Shown: positions 49,941 to 59,938 of the stretch, in pieces
How the letters are laid out: each line of letters starts with the position of its first letter
Position numbering within the stretch: position 1 is the stretch's first letter
From: Bacilli bacterium
Lineage (GTDB): Bacteria; Bacillota_I; Bacilli_A; RF39; UBA660
DNA length: 64,000 nucleotides
NCBI GenBank assembly: GCA_022009835.1
Contig: CP091726.1
Span: 868,001-932,000 of the forward strand
Direction: 5' to 3'
Notes under the pieces: generated by a model
Told to the model about the DNA's origin: nothing
Database searches by the model: none
Seen by the model: only the letters and a program-made list of their open reading frames with translations
Program-made: the position numbers and the translations under genes

Positions 49941-49961
49941 ATCGGGCAGTTGGGCCTACTA
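49941..49961. other. Right attachment site (attR) of the ICE
   Basis: Plus strand ATCGGGCAG-TTG-GGCCTACTA. Left half from the element, right half from the collagen gene. TTG at 49,950-49,952 is shared with attL. Confidence 0.7.
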
Positions 49962-50037
49962 TAACAGGAGTACAATTACACTTTTTTCCGCAATTTAATA
50001 TGTTTTTAATTTTATTATCAAGACAGTTATTATTCAT
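49950..50037 (-). pseudogene. Collagen-like surface protein, 5' part (split by the ICE)
   Basis: Starts at 50,037 behind GAAAGGAGG: MNNNCLDNKIKNILNCGKKC, then 'NCTPVIVGP', the usual Asn/Cys-rich head and first Gly-Pro triplet of BclA-type collagen-like proteins. After GP the frame runs into element DNA. With the fragment at 13,143-13,684 it rebuilds a protein of about 215-220 residues. Confidence 0.82.
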
Positions 50038-50103
50038 AATAACCTCCTTTCATTTTATTTTATGAATAGGAGATAAAATGATTTTTACTATTGACTATCT
50101 TTA

Positions 50104-50622
50104 TTAGATACTTCCAAATTTTGATATAGGCCAAATACGATATACTGCTTTTCCTAATATGTCTTTCTCATCAACTAAACCTATTGTTCTACTATCTTTA
50201 GATATTGGTCTGTTATCTCCTAGTACAAGATATTTTCCTTCTGGTATTGATGTGTAATTACATATTTCTTCTAAATTAAAAATCTTCTGTATTTCTAAAT
50301 TTAAATGTTTCTTTAACTATTTTATCATTAATATATAATTTATTATTCTTATAACTTATATGTTCTCCAGGCATACCAATAATTCTTTTTAATTATTTCT
50401 TCATTACCTGTCTTTATTACTACTATATCGAATCTTTTTAATTGAAGAATGGTTATAACCTATTTTTTTCTCTAATAATACTTCACCATTATGTAAATTT
50501 GGTTTCATTGAATTACCACTTACAATGACTGGTGTAATAATAAAGCTTCTAATTAATATAACTCCACCTAATATTAATATATATGGTAATACTTCTTTAA
50601 TAATATTTTTTTCATAATTCAC
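50104..50622 (-). CDS. lepB: Signal peptidase I
   Basis: About 172 residues. Membrane helix 'VLPYILILGGVILIRSFIIT', catalytic Ser in 'VIVSGNSMKPNLHNGEVLLE', Lys box 'IKRFDIVVIKTGNEEIIKRI' (one frame change near 50,440) and 'GEHISYKNNKLYIND', ending 'YLVLGDNRPISKDSRTIG' (box E GDN-x-x-S-x-DSR) and VYRIWPISKFGSI. It cleaves signal peptides of exported proteins. ATG at 50,622 behind AGAGGTG. Follows rplS by about 30 nt. Confidence 0.93.
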
Positions 50623-50653
50623 CTCTAAAATAAAAAGACAATAGCAAAAACTA

Positions 50654-51004
50654 TTATCTTCTTTCTTTAATATTATACTTACTCTTTCTGTCTCTTAAGA
50701 AATATAATTTAGCTCTTCTAACTTTACCTGGTTTAACAATCTTAATATAAGCAACTTTATTAGAATGTACATGGAAAGTTTTTTCTACTCCAATACCAGA
50801 GTACTCTCCTCTTACAGTAAAAGTTTCAGATACTCCTTTACCTTTTCTAGCAATAACTGTTCCTTTAAAGTCTTGGACTCTCTCTTTAGATTTTCCACCT
50901 TTAGTTTCAGTAATAATACATCCTACAACTACAGAATCTCCTACTCTGAACTCAGGTAAATCTTTTTTTATTTGACTAGCAGTTATTTTTTCAATAATGT
51001 CCAT
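50654..51004 (-). CDS. rplS: 50S ribosomal protein L19
   Basis: Intact, 116 residues: MDIIEKITASQIKKDLPEFR, 'VGDSVVVGCIITETKGGKSK', 'RVQDFKGTVIARKGKGVSET', 'FTVRGEYSGIGVEKTFHVHS' and 'VKPGKVRRAKLYFLRDRKSK'. All L19 signature blocks present, no frame change. AAAGGAAGTG site. Probably transcribed with lepB. Confidence 0.98.
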   Translation of the reverse strand: MDIIEKITASQIKKDLPEFRVGDSVVVGCIITETKGGKSKERVQDFKGTVIARKGKGVSETFTVRGEYSGIGVEKTFHVHSNKVAYIKIVKPGKVRRAKLYFLRDRKSKYNIKERR

Positions 51005-51009
51005 CGTAT

Positions 51010-51112
51010 ATACACTTCCTTTCTTTTTTTCAGATAATCACTATATACTTTAATAGGCGGATTATCCCATAACGAATATAATTGTACCATATATTATATT
51101 AAATTACAACTA
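51010..51112 (-). promoter_or_regulatory. rplS 5' leader (possible L19 leader)
   Basis: The 100 nt before rplS contain, on the minus strand, TTCGTTATGGGATAATCCGC and a purine-rich AAAAAAAGAAAGGAAG run. L19 leaders are known autoregulatory structures in Bacillota; similarity here is only by position and a short GC-bearing hairpin (GGGATAATCC), so the call is tentative. Confidence 0.35.
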
Positions 51113-51133
51113 TTTTTATTCATTTTCTTTAAT

Positions 51134-51168
51134 AAAACATTAAAAAAGAAGATACTCTCGTATCTCCT
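51134..51168 (-). terminator. Terminator of the second adhesin gene
   Basis: GGAGATAC-GAGA-GTATCTTC and a T-run on the minus strand directly behind the adhesin stop codon. Confidence 0.85.
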
Positions 51169-52828
51169 TAAACAGTCTCTCTATTATGTTTTAGTGCAAA
51201 GTAAGTAGCAGCACCAGCAGATAATGTTCCAATAACAATGATGTATATTAAGAAGCTTCCTGTTTTTACTTCTTCTGGATTTGGAGTATTAGTATATACA
51301 ATTAAATTATTGTCTACATTTTTATTATCACTCTTTACTGTTCCATCTTCTCCTACTACAAACTTAGTTACTGTTTCAGATAGTTCATAACCTTTAGGAG
51401 CAACTTCTTCTGATAAGAAGTATGTTCCAGGTACTAATTGGAATTTAGCTGCTTCAGTAGTAGATGTCCATGTTAATTCTTTACCGTTAACATCTTTGGC
51501 TACTTTACCATCTTTATCTTTAATAGTAAGTTTTTGCACCAGGTAATCTCGCTTTTTTTCCATTAATACTTCTTTTTAGAAATATTTACTATAATAGGTG
51601 TATTTTTTTATTTCTACTACTGTTACTTCTTTATTGTTAACTTTTACTTTACCATCATCTGATACTACAAAAGTAACTTTATTTTTATTTAAAATATATC
51701 CGGCAGGAGCCTTAGTCTCCTCTAATGTATATGTACCAGCGGCAAGTTCTACTGAAGTAGTTGTATTTTTAGTTACCCAAGAACTAATAGTTGCACCCTT
51801 GCTATCTTTTATTACTAAAGTAGCTCCTGGTATTTCACTAGTTCCTGTTATACTCTTTTTTGATACGGTAACTTTATTTTTCTTTACAAAATCTATTGTA
51901 AAAGCAACACTTTTACGGTCAAAAGTTGATTGTGGATCGTATACAACTAAATCCTGTATTTTCTTTCCTTCCCATGTGCTAGATGTTTCGTAATATGATG
52001 CACCTGGTATTTCACCATTAACTAAATAAGTTAATGTAACATTAGTAGTTGTAGTTATACTAGATACTGGTACTTTAATATAGACAACTACATCTTTTGA
52101 AGTACTTACATCAATACTATTTTTTCCACTTGTAGCACTTGCATCTGTCGTAACAAATGCACCTGTAGGAATATTAGTTCCTTGTAATACAGCCGTACCA
52201 TTTCTATACATAGATACTGCTGAATCTGCACTAGCGGACAATGTAATTGGTTTAGATATATAATATTTGCCATCACTTGTTAAGCTTAAACTCTTATCGG
52301 CAGCGGTAACAGTGACATTAATGCTATTACCACTACTAGCATTTAATGCACCATCTATTAAATCCATTATTTTTGCTGTATTAGCTTTAGTGTTATCGCC
52401 TCCACTACTATAAGTGTAACTTCTAGTTTGGTAATTGAAATATCTACTAAATGTCTCATTATCTACGAAATACCATACAGCAAACTGAGCTATTAGGTAA
52501 CCTACATCTGTGCTTGTATCAGCGTTTTCAAATATATATGCCACAGCAGAACTTTGAGCGGATGTTCCACTTCTAGTCCAGGTGTATGTACCATTACCAC
52601 CAAATGGAAGTGGCATATCATGATCTGCACAAAATACTGCATTGCCATTTGTATCTACTTTCTTAATAATATTAAGGGGACAATTGTTAAAATAATTTTT
52701 TTAGCGTTTATTTCTATATAGTCTCCTCCATTAGTATCAATCTGAACATCAGCCTTTACCGCATTTGTTCCAATAAATATAACTCCTATCATCAATATAA
52801 ATAATTTTAAATATTTTTTACTCCTCAT
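51168..52828 (-). CDS. Thioester-domain/CnaB adhesin, chromosomal
   Basis: About 550 residues. Signal peptide 'YLKLFILMIGVIFIGTNAVK'. Thioester-domain cues 'AVFCADHDMPLPFGGNGTYT' (Cys) and 'DVGYLIAQFAVWYFVDNETF' (Gln), then 'ASADSAVSMYRNGTAVLQGT', two CnaB modules ('VTVSKKSITGTSEIPGATLV' and 'LTIKDKDGKVAKDVNGKELT', each closing with ...YTLEETKAPAGY and ...YFLSEEVAPKGY) and a C-terminal 'NPEEVKTGSFLIYIIVIGTL' plus helix and KHNRETV. No LPxTG is present; VKTGS may be a divergent sorting signal. Frame changes near 51,570 and 52,690. Start at 52,828 behind GGAGG. Confidence 0.85.
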
Positions 52829-52899
52829 TTTCTTATCCTCCTATGATTAAATATTACCATAAAAAAATAATTTTTTCAATACCTTTCATAAAATTAATT

Positions 52900-53519
52900 A
52901 TGAAATATATAATTCATAGAGGAATTACCTCTAAAGAAAATAAAGAGAATAGTTATTTAAGTATTAAAAAAAGCATTATTTAATAAGGATTCTTTAGGAG
53001 TAGAATTTGATATTAGGCTTACTAAAGATTATAAAATAGTTTTTATCTCATAATTCTAATATTGATGGAAATATTATTGAAAAATATGAATTATATTGAT
53101 TTAATTAAAATTAAATATCTTACTACTTTAGATAAAAATATTAGATATAAACTCTAATAAAATATTTTTTTAATTGATATTAAAACTAACAATAATTATA
53201 AAGTGTTTGGGGATAAATTATTAGAATTAGTTAATAATTGTAATAAAAAAATATTTATTTAGCTTCTTTTTGATAAAAAGATAATTAAATATTTAAATAC
53301 TAAATATAAGAAAAGTATTATTACTCTTTTATATAAGAAATATAATTATGATTTTATTATTACTAATTATATGTTTATTAGTAATAATAAAATAAATAAA
53401 ATTAAAGATAAAGAAATATTCTTATGGACGATTCATAATTATAATTCTTTAAAGGAAGTTAAAAAAATAAATATAATAATATTGATAATTATTACCTTAT
53501 TATAGATAAAAAGGAGTAG
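52900..53519 (+). CDS. Glycerophosphodiester phosphodiesterase-like protein
   Basis: About 205 residues: MKYIIHRGITSKENKENSYL (HRG ... EN catalytic start), 'KDSLGVEFDIRLTKDYKIVF' (Glu-Asp metal ligands), 'SHNSNIDG' (second His), 'FLIDIKTNNNYK' (KxE-like strand) and 'FIITNYMFISNN', 'IFLWTIHNYNSLKEVK'. The TIM-barrel GDPD order is clear, though the end is shorter than usual. Plus strand, between two minus-strand genes, with a terminator at its stop. Frame changes near 52,970, 53,040, 53,090 and 53,140. Confidence 0.78.
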
Positions 53520-53536
53520 ACTACTTACTCCTTTAC
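53508..53536. terminator. Bidirectional terminator between GDPD gene and ftsQ
   Basis: AAGGAGTA / TACTCCTT 8-bp stem with a 7-nt loop; T-runs on both sides. It overlaps both stop codons. Confidence 0.75.
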
Positions 53537-54230
53537 TTCAACATAATCACCAGAATCTAAATATATTATTCCTTTTTTTACCATCTAATCCTGAATATAT
53601 ACTATTATACTTATTTATTTTTATTTATTTTTAGTTAAAGTAACATAGACTAGATTGCCATCATTCATTTTTAGGGCAAATCTTTCTTTATCTACTTCAT
53701 TTGGTACATAACTTATTTCTGATATTTTGAGTAAGATATCATTATCAACTAAAGAAAACTTGCTTACAAAGCGTTCTTTAATAGAAGAAATATCATTAGT
53801 TAGAAGAGGCATTGTAGTAATATTATAAATATTTTTCTACTTCTTCTCCACTTTCTAATAATAATCTATTATTATATAATGCAAGTATTTTATTTTTCAG
53901 TTATATAAATATAGACTTTACCCCAAAACTTTTTTTATTATTTTTTTACTTCTTTTTATATAATTATTTCTTAGTAATTTTGTTTTTATCTCTCTACTAC
54001 TGGTATCAATAAATGAGGGATAATTATCTATTTCACTCATTTTTTTATTATTTCTCTATCAGATAATATATTATTACCTATTATATAAATATTTCTAATT
54101 GGTAATCTTTTTTTAAATATAAATAAGATAAAAATAATTATAGTAAGTAATAAGATAGTAACTAATATCTTTTTTTAATCTTTAGTCTTCTTTTTTTACC
54201 CTTACCTTTATTTTTCTTTTTTTCCGGCAT
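53525..54230 (-). CDS. ftsQ: Cell-division protein FtsQ/DivIB (frameshifted)
   Basis: About 232 residues. Basic N-terminus (MPEKKKNKGKGKKRRLK), membrane helix 'ILVTILLLTIIIFILFIFKK', POTRA-like domain 'RLPIRNIYIIGNNILSDREI' and 'YPSFIDTSSREIKTKLLRNN', beta domain 'MPLLTNDISSIKERFVSKFS' and 'RFALKMNDGNLVYVTLTK'. The order TM, POTRA, FtsQ-beta identifies DivIB/FtsQ. Start at 54,230 behind GGTGATG. Directly downstream of murB, the order seen in dcw clusters. Confidence 0.85.
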
Positions 54231-54236
54231 AATACA

Positions 54237-55130
54237 TCACCTTATTATTTCTTGTTCTAGTATTAAGTCAATATTATAAAGTATTTTAATTCTATCTTTG
54301 ATATAATCAATTAGCATTATTATATCTTCGTAAGTGGCAGTTCCTTCATTAACAATAAAATTAGCATGTTTTTCACTTACTTTAGCTCCACCATATACAT
54401 ATCCTTTTAAGCCGGCATCTTCAATTAGTTTACCCGCTGATAAACCTACTGGATTTCTAAATACTGAACCAGCTGTAGGCATATTTACTGGTTGAGATGT
54501 TATTCTTCTTTCTCGACGATTGTTCATTATTTCTTTGATTTCTTTTTTATCTTTATAATTCATTTTTGAATGTTACTTCAGTACAAATATAATCTTTATT
54601 TTTCTTAAGAAAAGAATCTCTATAAGCAAACTCTAATTCTTTATTTGTAAGTGTTTTTAATTTCCATATCTGGTGTTATTACTTTAGCTTCTTTCACAAT
54701 CATTGACATATCTTCATTATAAGCGCCAGCATTCATTGCTGTACTAGCTCCTACTAAACCAGGTATACCTCCTGCAAACGATAAACCATCTAAATTATTA
54801 TTCATACATAAATTAGCGAGTTTAATAAGTGATACACCAGCTCCTGCTACAACAATATTGTCTTTTATCTCGATATTATTCATTCGATCTAATTTGATTA
54901 CTACATCATAATTAGGTTTAGCAAGTATTATATTAGAACCTCCTCCTAGAATGATGTATTTTTATTTTTCTTTTCTTTTTAAAAAAATTGAAGCAGATTA
55001 ATTAGTTCTTCCTCATTAGTAGGAAATATTAAATAATCAGCATAACTTTCTAAATTATATGTATTATATCTTTTTTTAAACTAATATTTTTTTATAATAT
55101 TCATAATTATTAATAAAATTTTTCGATCAT
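54237..55130 (-). CDS. murB: UDP-N-acetylenolpyruvoylglucosamine reductase (frameshifted)
   Basis: About 297 residues. 'NYEYYKKILV' start, 'YADYLIFPTNEEELINLLQF', 'IILGGGSNIILAKPNYDVVI' (FAD site), 'GLSFAGGIPGLVGASTAMNA' and 'GAYNEDMSMIVKEA' (catalytic half), 'RRERRITSQPVNMPTAGSVF', 'RNPVGLSAGKLIEDAGLKG' and 'VYGGAKVSEKHANFIVNEGT'. It reduces UDP-GlcNAc-enolpyruvate to UDP-MurNAc with NADPH. Start ATG at 55,130 overlaps the murG stop. Frame changes near 54,580, 54,660, 54,960 and 55,070. Confidence 0.92.
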
Positions 55131-56221
55131 TGATTATCAATTCCTTTAAGATATCATATATTCTTGTACTACTATCATTTATACCTATTTTTCTTTAAAT
55201 TATTCTTAATATCATTTAATTTATCTTTATCTTTTTAAAGTTTTTATCTATTAGTTCAATAAGACTCTTATCTGTCATATCTTTTTCTTCTAACATAATA
55301 CCAGCATTTTGATCAACTAAATCTTTAGCATTCTTATACTGATGATTATTTACAACATAAGGACTTGGAATAAATATTGATGGTACTAAAGTAGCTGTTA
55401 TTTCACTAATTGTTGAAGCTCCTGCTCTTGTAACCATTAAATCAGTTATCTTCATTACCGATGGCATTTCATAAATAAAAGGTACAACTTTAACATTATC
55501 AGGTACTCTTCTTTCTTTTACTTTGTCATAATAACTATTACCTGTAACTATTATTACACTATAATTTTTTTACCTCTAAACTTATCAACAAAACTAAATA
55601 TCTTATCATTGATACTTCTACTTCCAAGTGAACCCATAACTATTAAAACCGAATTTTTTTATCTTTATTTACACCTAGTTTTTCTTTAGTAGTAGGCTTT
55701 ATTGATAAAGCTTTCTCACTACAAGGATTGCCAGTAAGAATAGCTTTATCTTTAGGAAAATCTTTAATAGTACTTTCAAAAGATACCCCTACTTTATCAG
55801 TATATCTTGCTAAAAACTTATTAGCTAGTCCGACAACACTATTTTGTTCATGGATAAATGTCTTTTTACCTAATTTCTTAGCAGCATATATAACAGGAGC
55901 GGTTACATAACCTCCACATCCTATTACAATATCTGGATCAAAATCCTTAATTATTATTTTAGCCTTTTTAATAGCGGTAATAAAACATGTAACTGTCTTA
56001 ATATTTTCTAATGTTATCTTTCTTTTTTTAATCCTTTTTACTTCTAAGGCTTCATATTTGTAACCTAAACTTGGTATTAAATCTTTTTTTCCATTCTATC
56101 AGTAGTTCCTATATATAATATTTCACTATCTGGTTCTTTTTTTCTTTTTAATTTTATTTATTATTGCTAAAGCAGGATATATATGTCCTCCTGTTCCCCC
56201 TGCAGATATTATAACTCTCAC
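55127..56221 (-). CDS. murG: Lipid II synthase MurG (frameshifted)
   Basis: About 365 residues. GTG start at 56,221 behind AGGAGAG: 'VRVIISAGGTGGHIYPALAI' (GGTGGH, the UDP-sugar loop), 'GYKYEALEVKRI', 'DIVIGCGGYVTAPVIYAAKK', 'FIHEQNSVVGLANKFLA', 'PCSEKALSIKPTTKEKLG', 'KITDLMVTRAGASTISEITA', 'PSIFIPSPYVVNNHQYKNAK' and 'LVDQNAGIMLEEKDM'. It transfers GlcNAc from UDP-GlcNAc to lipid I. Frame changes near 56,090, 55,660, 55,560 and 55,230. Confidence 0.94.
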
Positions 56222-56284
56222 TATATCACTCTCCTAATACATTATATCAAAATTATTTAAAAAAAGATATACTTTTTTTCTTCT

Positions 56285-56345
56285 ATTTCAAGATAAGTCT
56301 TTGTCTTATCTTGTTATATACAGCCTAAATAGTCTGTATATGAAT
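56285..56345. repeat. Two hairpins between murG and the toxin-antitoxin pair
   Basis: CAAGATAAG / CTTATCTTG, perfect 9 bp with 7-nt loop (about 56,289-56,313), and TATACAG / CTGTATA (about 56,318-56,341). No T-runs on either side, no gene in the 240 nt from 56,221 to 56,460. They may be recombination scars or RNA structures. Confidence 0.45.
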
Positions 56346-56459
56346 AATTATAAGATATCATATTCGAGAGTGAAATACTTTCTAACTCATATATTTTCCC
56401 ATTTAAAAGAAGATACTCTCGTACCTTCCATATATAGTATATAGTCAATATATAACAAT

Positions 56460-56739
56460 CTATAGTTTATCATAATGAGTCCACATTCTTAAAACGAATA
56501 TCTCTTTATTATTTTTCATCTACCATATAAACCAATCTATGTTGGTAACTTATTCTTCTGGAAAAACATCCACTTAAATTACCTTTCAATTTTTCGTATG
56601 GTGGTGGTACTTGATATGGATTGATTAGCATTAAGTCAAGTAGTTCTTTAGTTTTTATTCTCAAGACCAGCTTGTTTCAATAATTTTTTTATCTTTTTTT
56701 CAGCTAATTTAGAAAAAAATTATTTTTATATTCTACCAT
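56460..56739 (-). CDS. yoeB: YoeB/Txe-family toxin (mRNA interferase)
   Basis: About 90 residues in corrected frame: MVEYKNNF start, 'KLAEKKIKKLLKQAGLENKT', 'LLDLMLINPYQVPPPYEKLK', 'GNLSGCFSRRISYQHRLVYM' and the end 'EIFVLRMWTHYD'. 'PYEKLKGNLSGCFSRRISYQHRLVY' (split here for length) is the YoeB core with the His-Arg residues of RelE-type RNases. Start overlaps the antitoxin stop. Frame changes near 56,705, 56,640 and 56,510. Confidence 0.85.
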
Positions 56740-56990
56740 TCTTCACCTTTTTTTGGTAAACTTTGCATTTACTCTTATCCTCTTTTTTTGCCTCATTGAT
56801 AGTTTCAACAAATCCAGGTATGGAATTTAAATAAATTGTTTCCTCTATGTCCCTCCAATCGCTTTCCGATATAAGTACTGCATTTTTCACCTTTATTATT
56901 AATAATATTGACTGGATTAAATCCTTTGTTTACATCAGATACCAATTGAAATAGACTTTGTCTTGCATTAGTTATGTTAATAGTAGTCAT
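56733..56990 (-). CDS. yefM: YefM/Phd-family antitoxin
   Basis: About 85 residues: MTTINITNARQSLFQLVSDV, 'NKGFNPVNIINNKGEKC' and, after a frame change near 56,870, 'LISESDWRDIEETIYLNSIP', 'GFVETINEAKKEDKSK' and EEW at the end. The 'xxxARxxLFxLVxxV' and 'ESDWRDIEETIYLNSIPG' blocks are specific for YefM. It binds YoeB and represses the operon. Stop overlaps the toxin start. Confidence 0.88.
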
Positions 56991-57007
56991 TCTCTCACCT
57001 CATTTAC

Positions 57008-57036
57008 ATTATAACGTACTTTTTAACGTACGTCAA
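57008..57036 (-). promoter_or_regulatory. yefM-yoeB promoter with repeat operator
   Basis: TTGACG (57,036-57,031), 17-nt spacer, TATAAT (57,013-57,008). The spacer and -10 carry a direct repeat GTACGTTA (two copies, 11-nt period), the kind of site YefM/YoeB complexes bind. Confidence 0.75.
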
Positions 57037-57139
57037 GTCTTTTACTTTATTATATGCATTTTTTAACAATATATACTTAAAATGGCATCATTCTTCTAAA
57101 GAATTAATTTTATTTATATTTGTATATTTAATAGTTACT

Positions 57140-57750
57140 ATTTCTTTTATTTAAATTGTTATTATCTATTTTTAAATAATTCAGTATAATCGAGTGTTAT
57201 AGTATTATTTGATTCATCTATACTTATTGTTATATTATTAGTGTTATTACTATTTAATATTATATCTGATACTTTTTATATTATAATTATTATTATCTTT
57301 AGTACTTAATTTAATATATTCTTTTTATATTACTTATGTCTAAATAACGATAATCTATATAATTATATATATCTTCTACTGAAGTTAGTATATAATTACC
57401 ATTAGTATCTAAGATATAATATTTATTACCCATTTTATAAAAAGTAATCATATTTATTATCTATAACCTTATTGATACTCATATTATTACCTAGTCTTTT
57501 ACCATAATATTTATATTTATTATTATCAATATTAATATCTATATTATATTCATAGTTATCAGTAATTTCATTAATAAAAGATTTAGTAGCGGTTACTTTA
57601 GGTACATCATTATATCCACTTAATATTCTAGTAAATACTATTATAGCAAGAAAGAAAGATACCATAAAATAATAATTCTAATTTTTGCTCTTTCTCTCTT
57701 ATCTTTTTAATTTTTTTCCTTTTAAAGTTAATTTCTTTTTCTTCTTTCAT
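57140..57750 (-). CDS. Hypothetical membrane-anchored protein
   Basis: About 200 residues, end uncertain. Start MKEEKEINFKRKKLKR at 57,750, basic, then a helix 'YFMVSFFLAIIVFTRILSGY', then an outside domain 'VPKVTATKSFINEITDNYEY', 'NIDINIDNNKYKYYGKRLGN', 'NKYYILDTNGNYILTSVEDI' and 'YNYIDYRYLDISN'. Not recognised. It starts inside the fmt stop (4-nt ATGA overlap) and runs in the same direction. Confidence 0.5.
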
Positions 57751-58688
57751 TCAAATACCGCATTTATATAATCTTTTTTTTAATTCCATTAATAAAATCT
57801 TTTTACTAGGCATCTTTTTTTACCTTCTAGTTTAATATCTATAAGTCTTATTACATAATCGTTAGTAGCTACAAATATACCATCACTATTAATATTAATA
57901 ATGGTACCTGGTTTTTTTCCTTAGATAAAATATCCGTTTTTTTATAGATTTATATATTTTTATTCTCTTATTATTTAGTATGCCATAAGCACCGGGTATA
58001 CTAGATAAGCCTCTTATTTTATTATGAATATTAACTGAAGTATCATTAAAATTAATTTTTTCTTCTTCTTTAGTTATATTATAGCCAAATGTTACTTCAT
58101 CTTCATTTTGTTTTATTCTATTGTTAGTTCCCTCTATTACACTTGGAAGTGTATCTATAAGTAAATCTCTACCTAATAATGATAGTTTTGAATATAACTC
58201 ATCTAAAGTCATATCATCTGGTATATCAACTTTTCTTTGACTAATGATATCGCCAGCATCCATTTTTTGAGCCATATACATTATAGTTACTCCGGCCTCT
58301 TTATCACCATTCATAATAGCATGGTGGATAGGAGCTCCTCCTCTTAATTTTGGTAGAAGTGAACCATGGACATTAATACAGCCATATTTTGGATAATCTA
58401 ATATTTCAGTTGGTATTATTTGGCCATAAGCTGCAGTTATTATAATATCAGGTTTTTGATCGAGTACTTTTTGATATTCCTCTCTAATTTTTAAAGGTTG
58501 ATATACCTCAATTCCATTTGCTAAAGCTAGTTCTTTACATGGAGAATAAATAGTATTTCCTTTACGATCTTTCTCTCTATCTGGTTGTGATACAACCATT
58601 ACTACATTTACTTTTTCTATTAAAGAGGCTAATATTGGTACTGCAAAATCAGGAGTACCCATAAATACTGCTCTTACATTTTTTTCAT
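57747..58688 (-). CDS. fmt: Methionyl-tRNA formyltransferase
   Basis: About 312 residues. 'VRAVFMGTPDFAVPILASLI', 'PDIIITAAYGQIIPTEILDY', 'GCINVHGSLLPKLRGGAPIH' (HGSLLPKLRGGAPIHHAI, catalytic Asn-His-Asp region), 'KEAGVTIMYMAQKMDAGDII', 'IPDDMTLDELYSKLSLLGRD' and the C-terminal OB domain 'NIHNKIRGLSSIPGAYGILN', 'IIDIKLEGKK'-like end. It formylates Met-tRNA for initiation. Frame changes near 57,920 and 57,830 and at the start (58,685). Confidence 0.95.
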
Positions 58689-58736
58689 TTTATCACCATC
58701 TCTCATTGTAATTATTATATCATGTTTTTTTGTTTT

Positions 58737-58776
58737 TTTAAAAAGAAGAGATTAATTTATTCTCTTCTTTACTAAT
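58737..58776 (-). terminator. Terminator of the thyA-folA-tmk operon
   Basis: AAGAAGAGA / TCTCTTCTT 9-bp stem with a run of T on the minus strand; overlaps the tmk stop. Confidence 0.85.
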
Positions 58777-59427
58777 TTATATACATCTTCATGAATATCT
58801 TCTACTGTTCTCATCTCATTATTTAAAGAACATTCAATAAAGGCCCAATTATATTTTTTTGCTATATCAATTGATGTATCAGATACCTTTTTTTCATAAA
58901 ATTATAATCACTTTCGTGAATATCATTTTGAATACCATCATTACTTTTTCTTTTTTTCTTTAATGATTGGGCTACTTCAAATGGAGCATGTAAGAAAATT
59001 ACTAAGTCGGGTTCTGGAATACCTAATTTATGATATTCATAATCAAATACATAGTCAATAAAGGCGTCTCTCTCTTTAATATCTTTAATCACTGAAGATT
59101 GGTATATTAATGAAGAAGTAGTATATCTATCTAATAATATTATATTACCTTTTTTTCATATTCACTCTTAAGACCTGTTATCCAAGTAATAGCTCTATCT
59201 TGAGCATATAAACTATTTACAAAGTATGGTGATAGTTCTGATATCTTACCATAATTTCCTTTTAAATATTCTTCAACTGGCCTACCTTGATATGTACCAT
59301 AACTAGGAAAATGATGTGTAGTTATAACATTTTCTTTATCTTTAATTAGTCTGTCTATTAGTAATTTATATTGCGTGCTTTTGCCAACACCATCGCAAGA
59401 ACCTTCAATTACAATTAATTTTCCCAT
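58752..59427 (-). CDS. tmk: Thymidylate kinase
   Basis: About 224 residues. 'LIVIEGSCDGVGKSTQYKLL' (P-loop GxxDGxGKST, with Cys in place of the usual residue), 'VITTHHFPSYGTYQGRPVEE', 'NIILLDRYTTSSLIYQSSVI' (DRY, frame change near 59,150) and 'PDLVIFLHAPFEVAQSLKKK' (LID region). dTMP to dTDP. Start ATG 59,427 lies 13 nt inside the end of folA. Frame changes near 59,155 and 58,895. Confidence 0.93.
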
Positions 59428-59928
59428 TTTATTTTCTTACTCCTTTTCCTTACATATTTATTTCTAACATATGGTACATCATTATCTAAAAAGTTTCCAA
59501 TTTCTGTGATATTCCATTCTTCTGGATCAATATATGGAAAGAAAGTATCGGCATAAGCTTCTCTTTTAATTTCTGTTAAATACATTATCTGAACATAAGG
59601 AAGTAATTGTTCGTAAATAGTGGCTCCTCCTACTACCATGAACTCTTTATTTGTTTCACTAATATATTCTAATAATGTTTCTAAATCATGAAAAACATCA
59701 ACATTAGTACAATTTTCTAATGGTTGTTTTGTAAGTACTATTGGATGTCTTCCGATTAGGGCTTTTAGTGGCATACTCTCTAAAGTTTTTCTTCCCATGA
59801 TAATATTCTTTCCCATAGTCATATCTTTATAAAATTGTAAGTCTTCTCTTATTTTTCCATATTAAACTATTATTATAGCCAAGTTCTCCTGATTCTCCAA
59901 TTGCTGCTATTAAACTTAAATTATTCAT
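59415..59928 (-). CDS. folA: Dihydrofolate reductase
   Basis: About 170 residues. 'NNLSLIAAIGESGELGYNNS', 'LIWKIREDLQFYKDMTMGKN' (one frame change near 59,860), 'IIMGRKTLESMP', 'HPIVLTKQPLENCTNVDVFH', 'EFMVVGGATIYEQLLPYVQI' and 'MYLTEIKREAYADTFFPYID'. All DHFR landmarks present (LIWK/Asp27 region, MGRKTLESMP, VVGGATIY). Start 59,928 behind AAGGAGG; overlaps tmk. With thyA it closes the thymidylate cycle. Confidence 0.95.
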
Positions 59929-59938
59929 AGTATCCTCC

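Larger units (their letters stand above)
13682..49952. mobile_element. 36-kb integrative conjugative element with large serine recombinase
   Basis: Bounded by the two halves of one collagen-like gene. Contains a serine recombinase 35 nt from its right boundary, a full set of Gram-positive T4SS genes (VirB2-, VirB4-, VirB6-, PrgI-, VirD4-like, M23 hydrolase), relaxase, RHH relaxosome proteins, SSB, adhesin plus sortase, C5 methyltransferase and about 11 kb of cargo. Most transfer-side genes carry a characteristic AAGGGGG ribosome binding site that is rare in the flanking chromosome. Gene organisation resembles Tn1549/CTn-type elements in which a serine recombinase does the integration. Confidence 0.88.
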
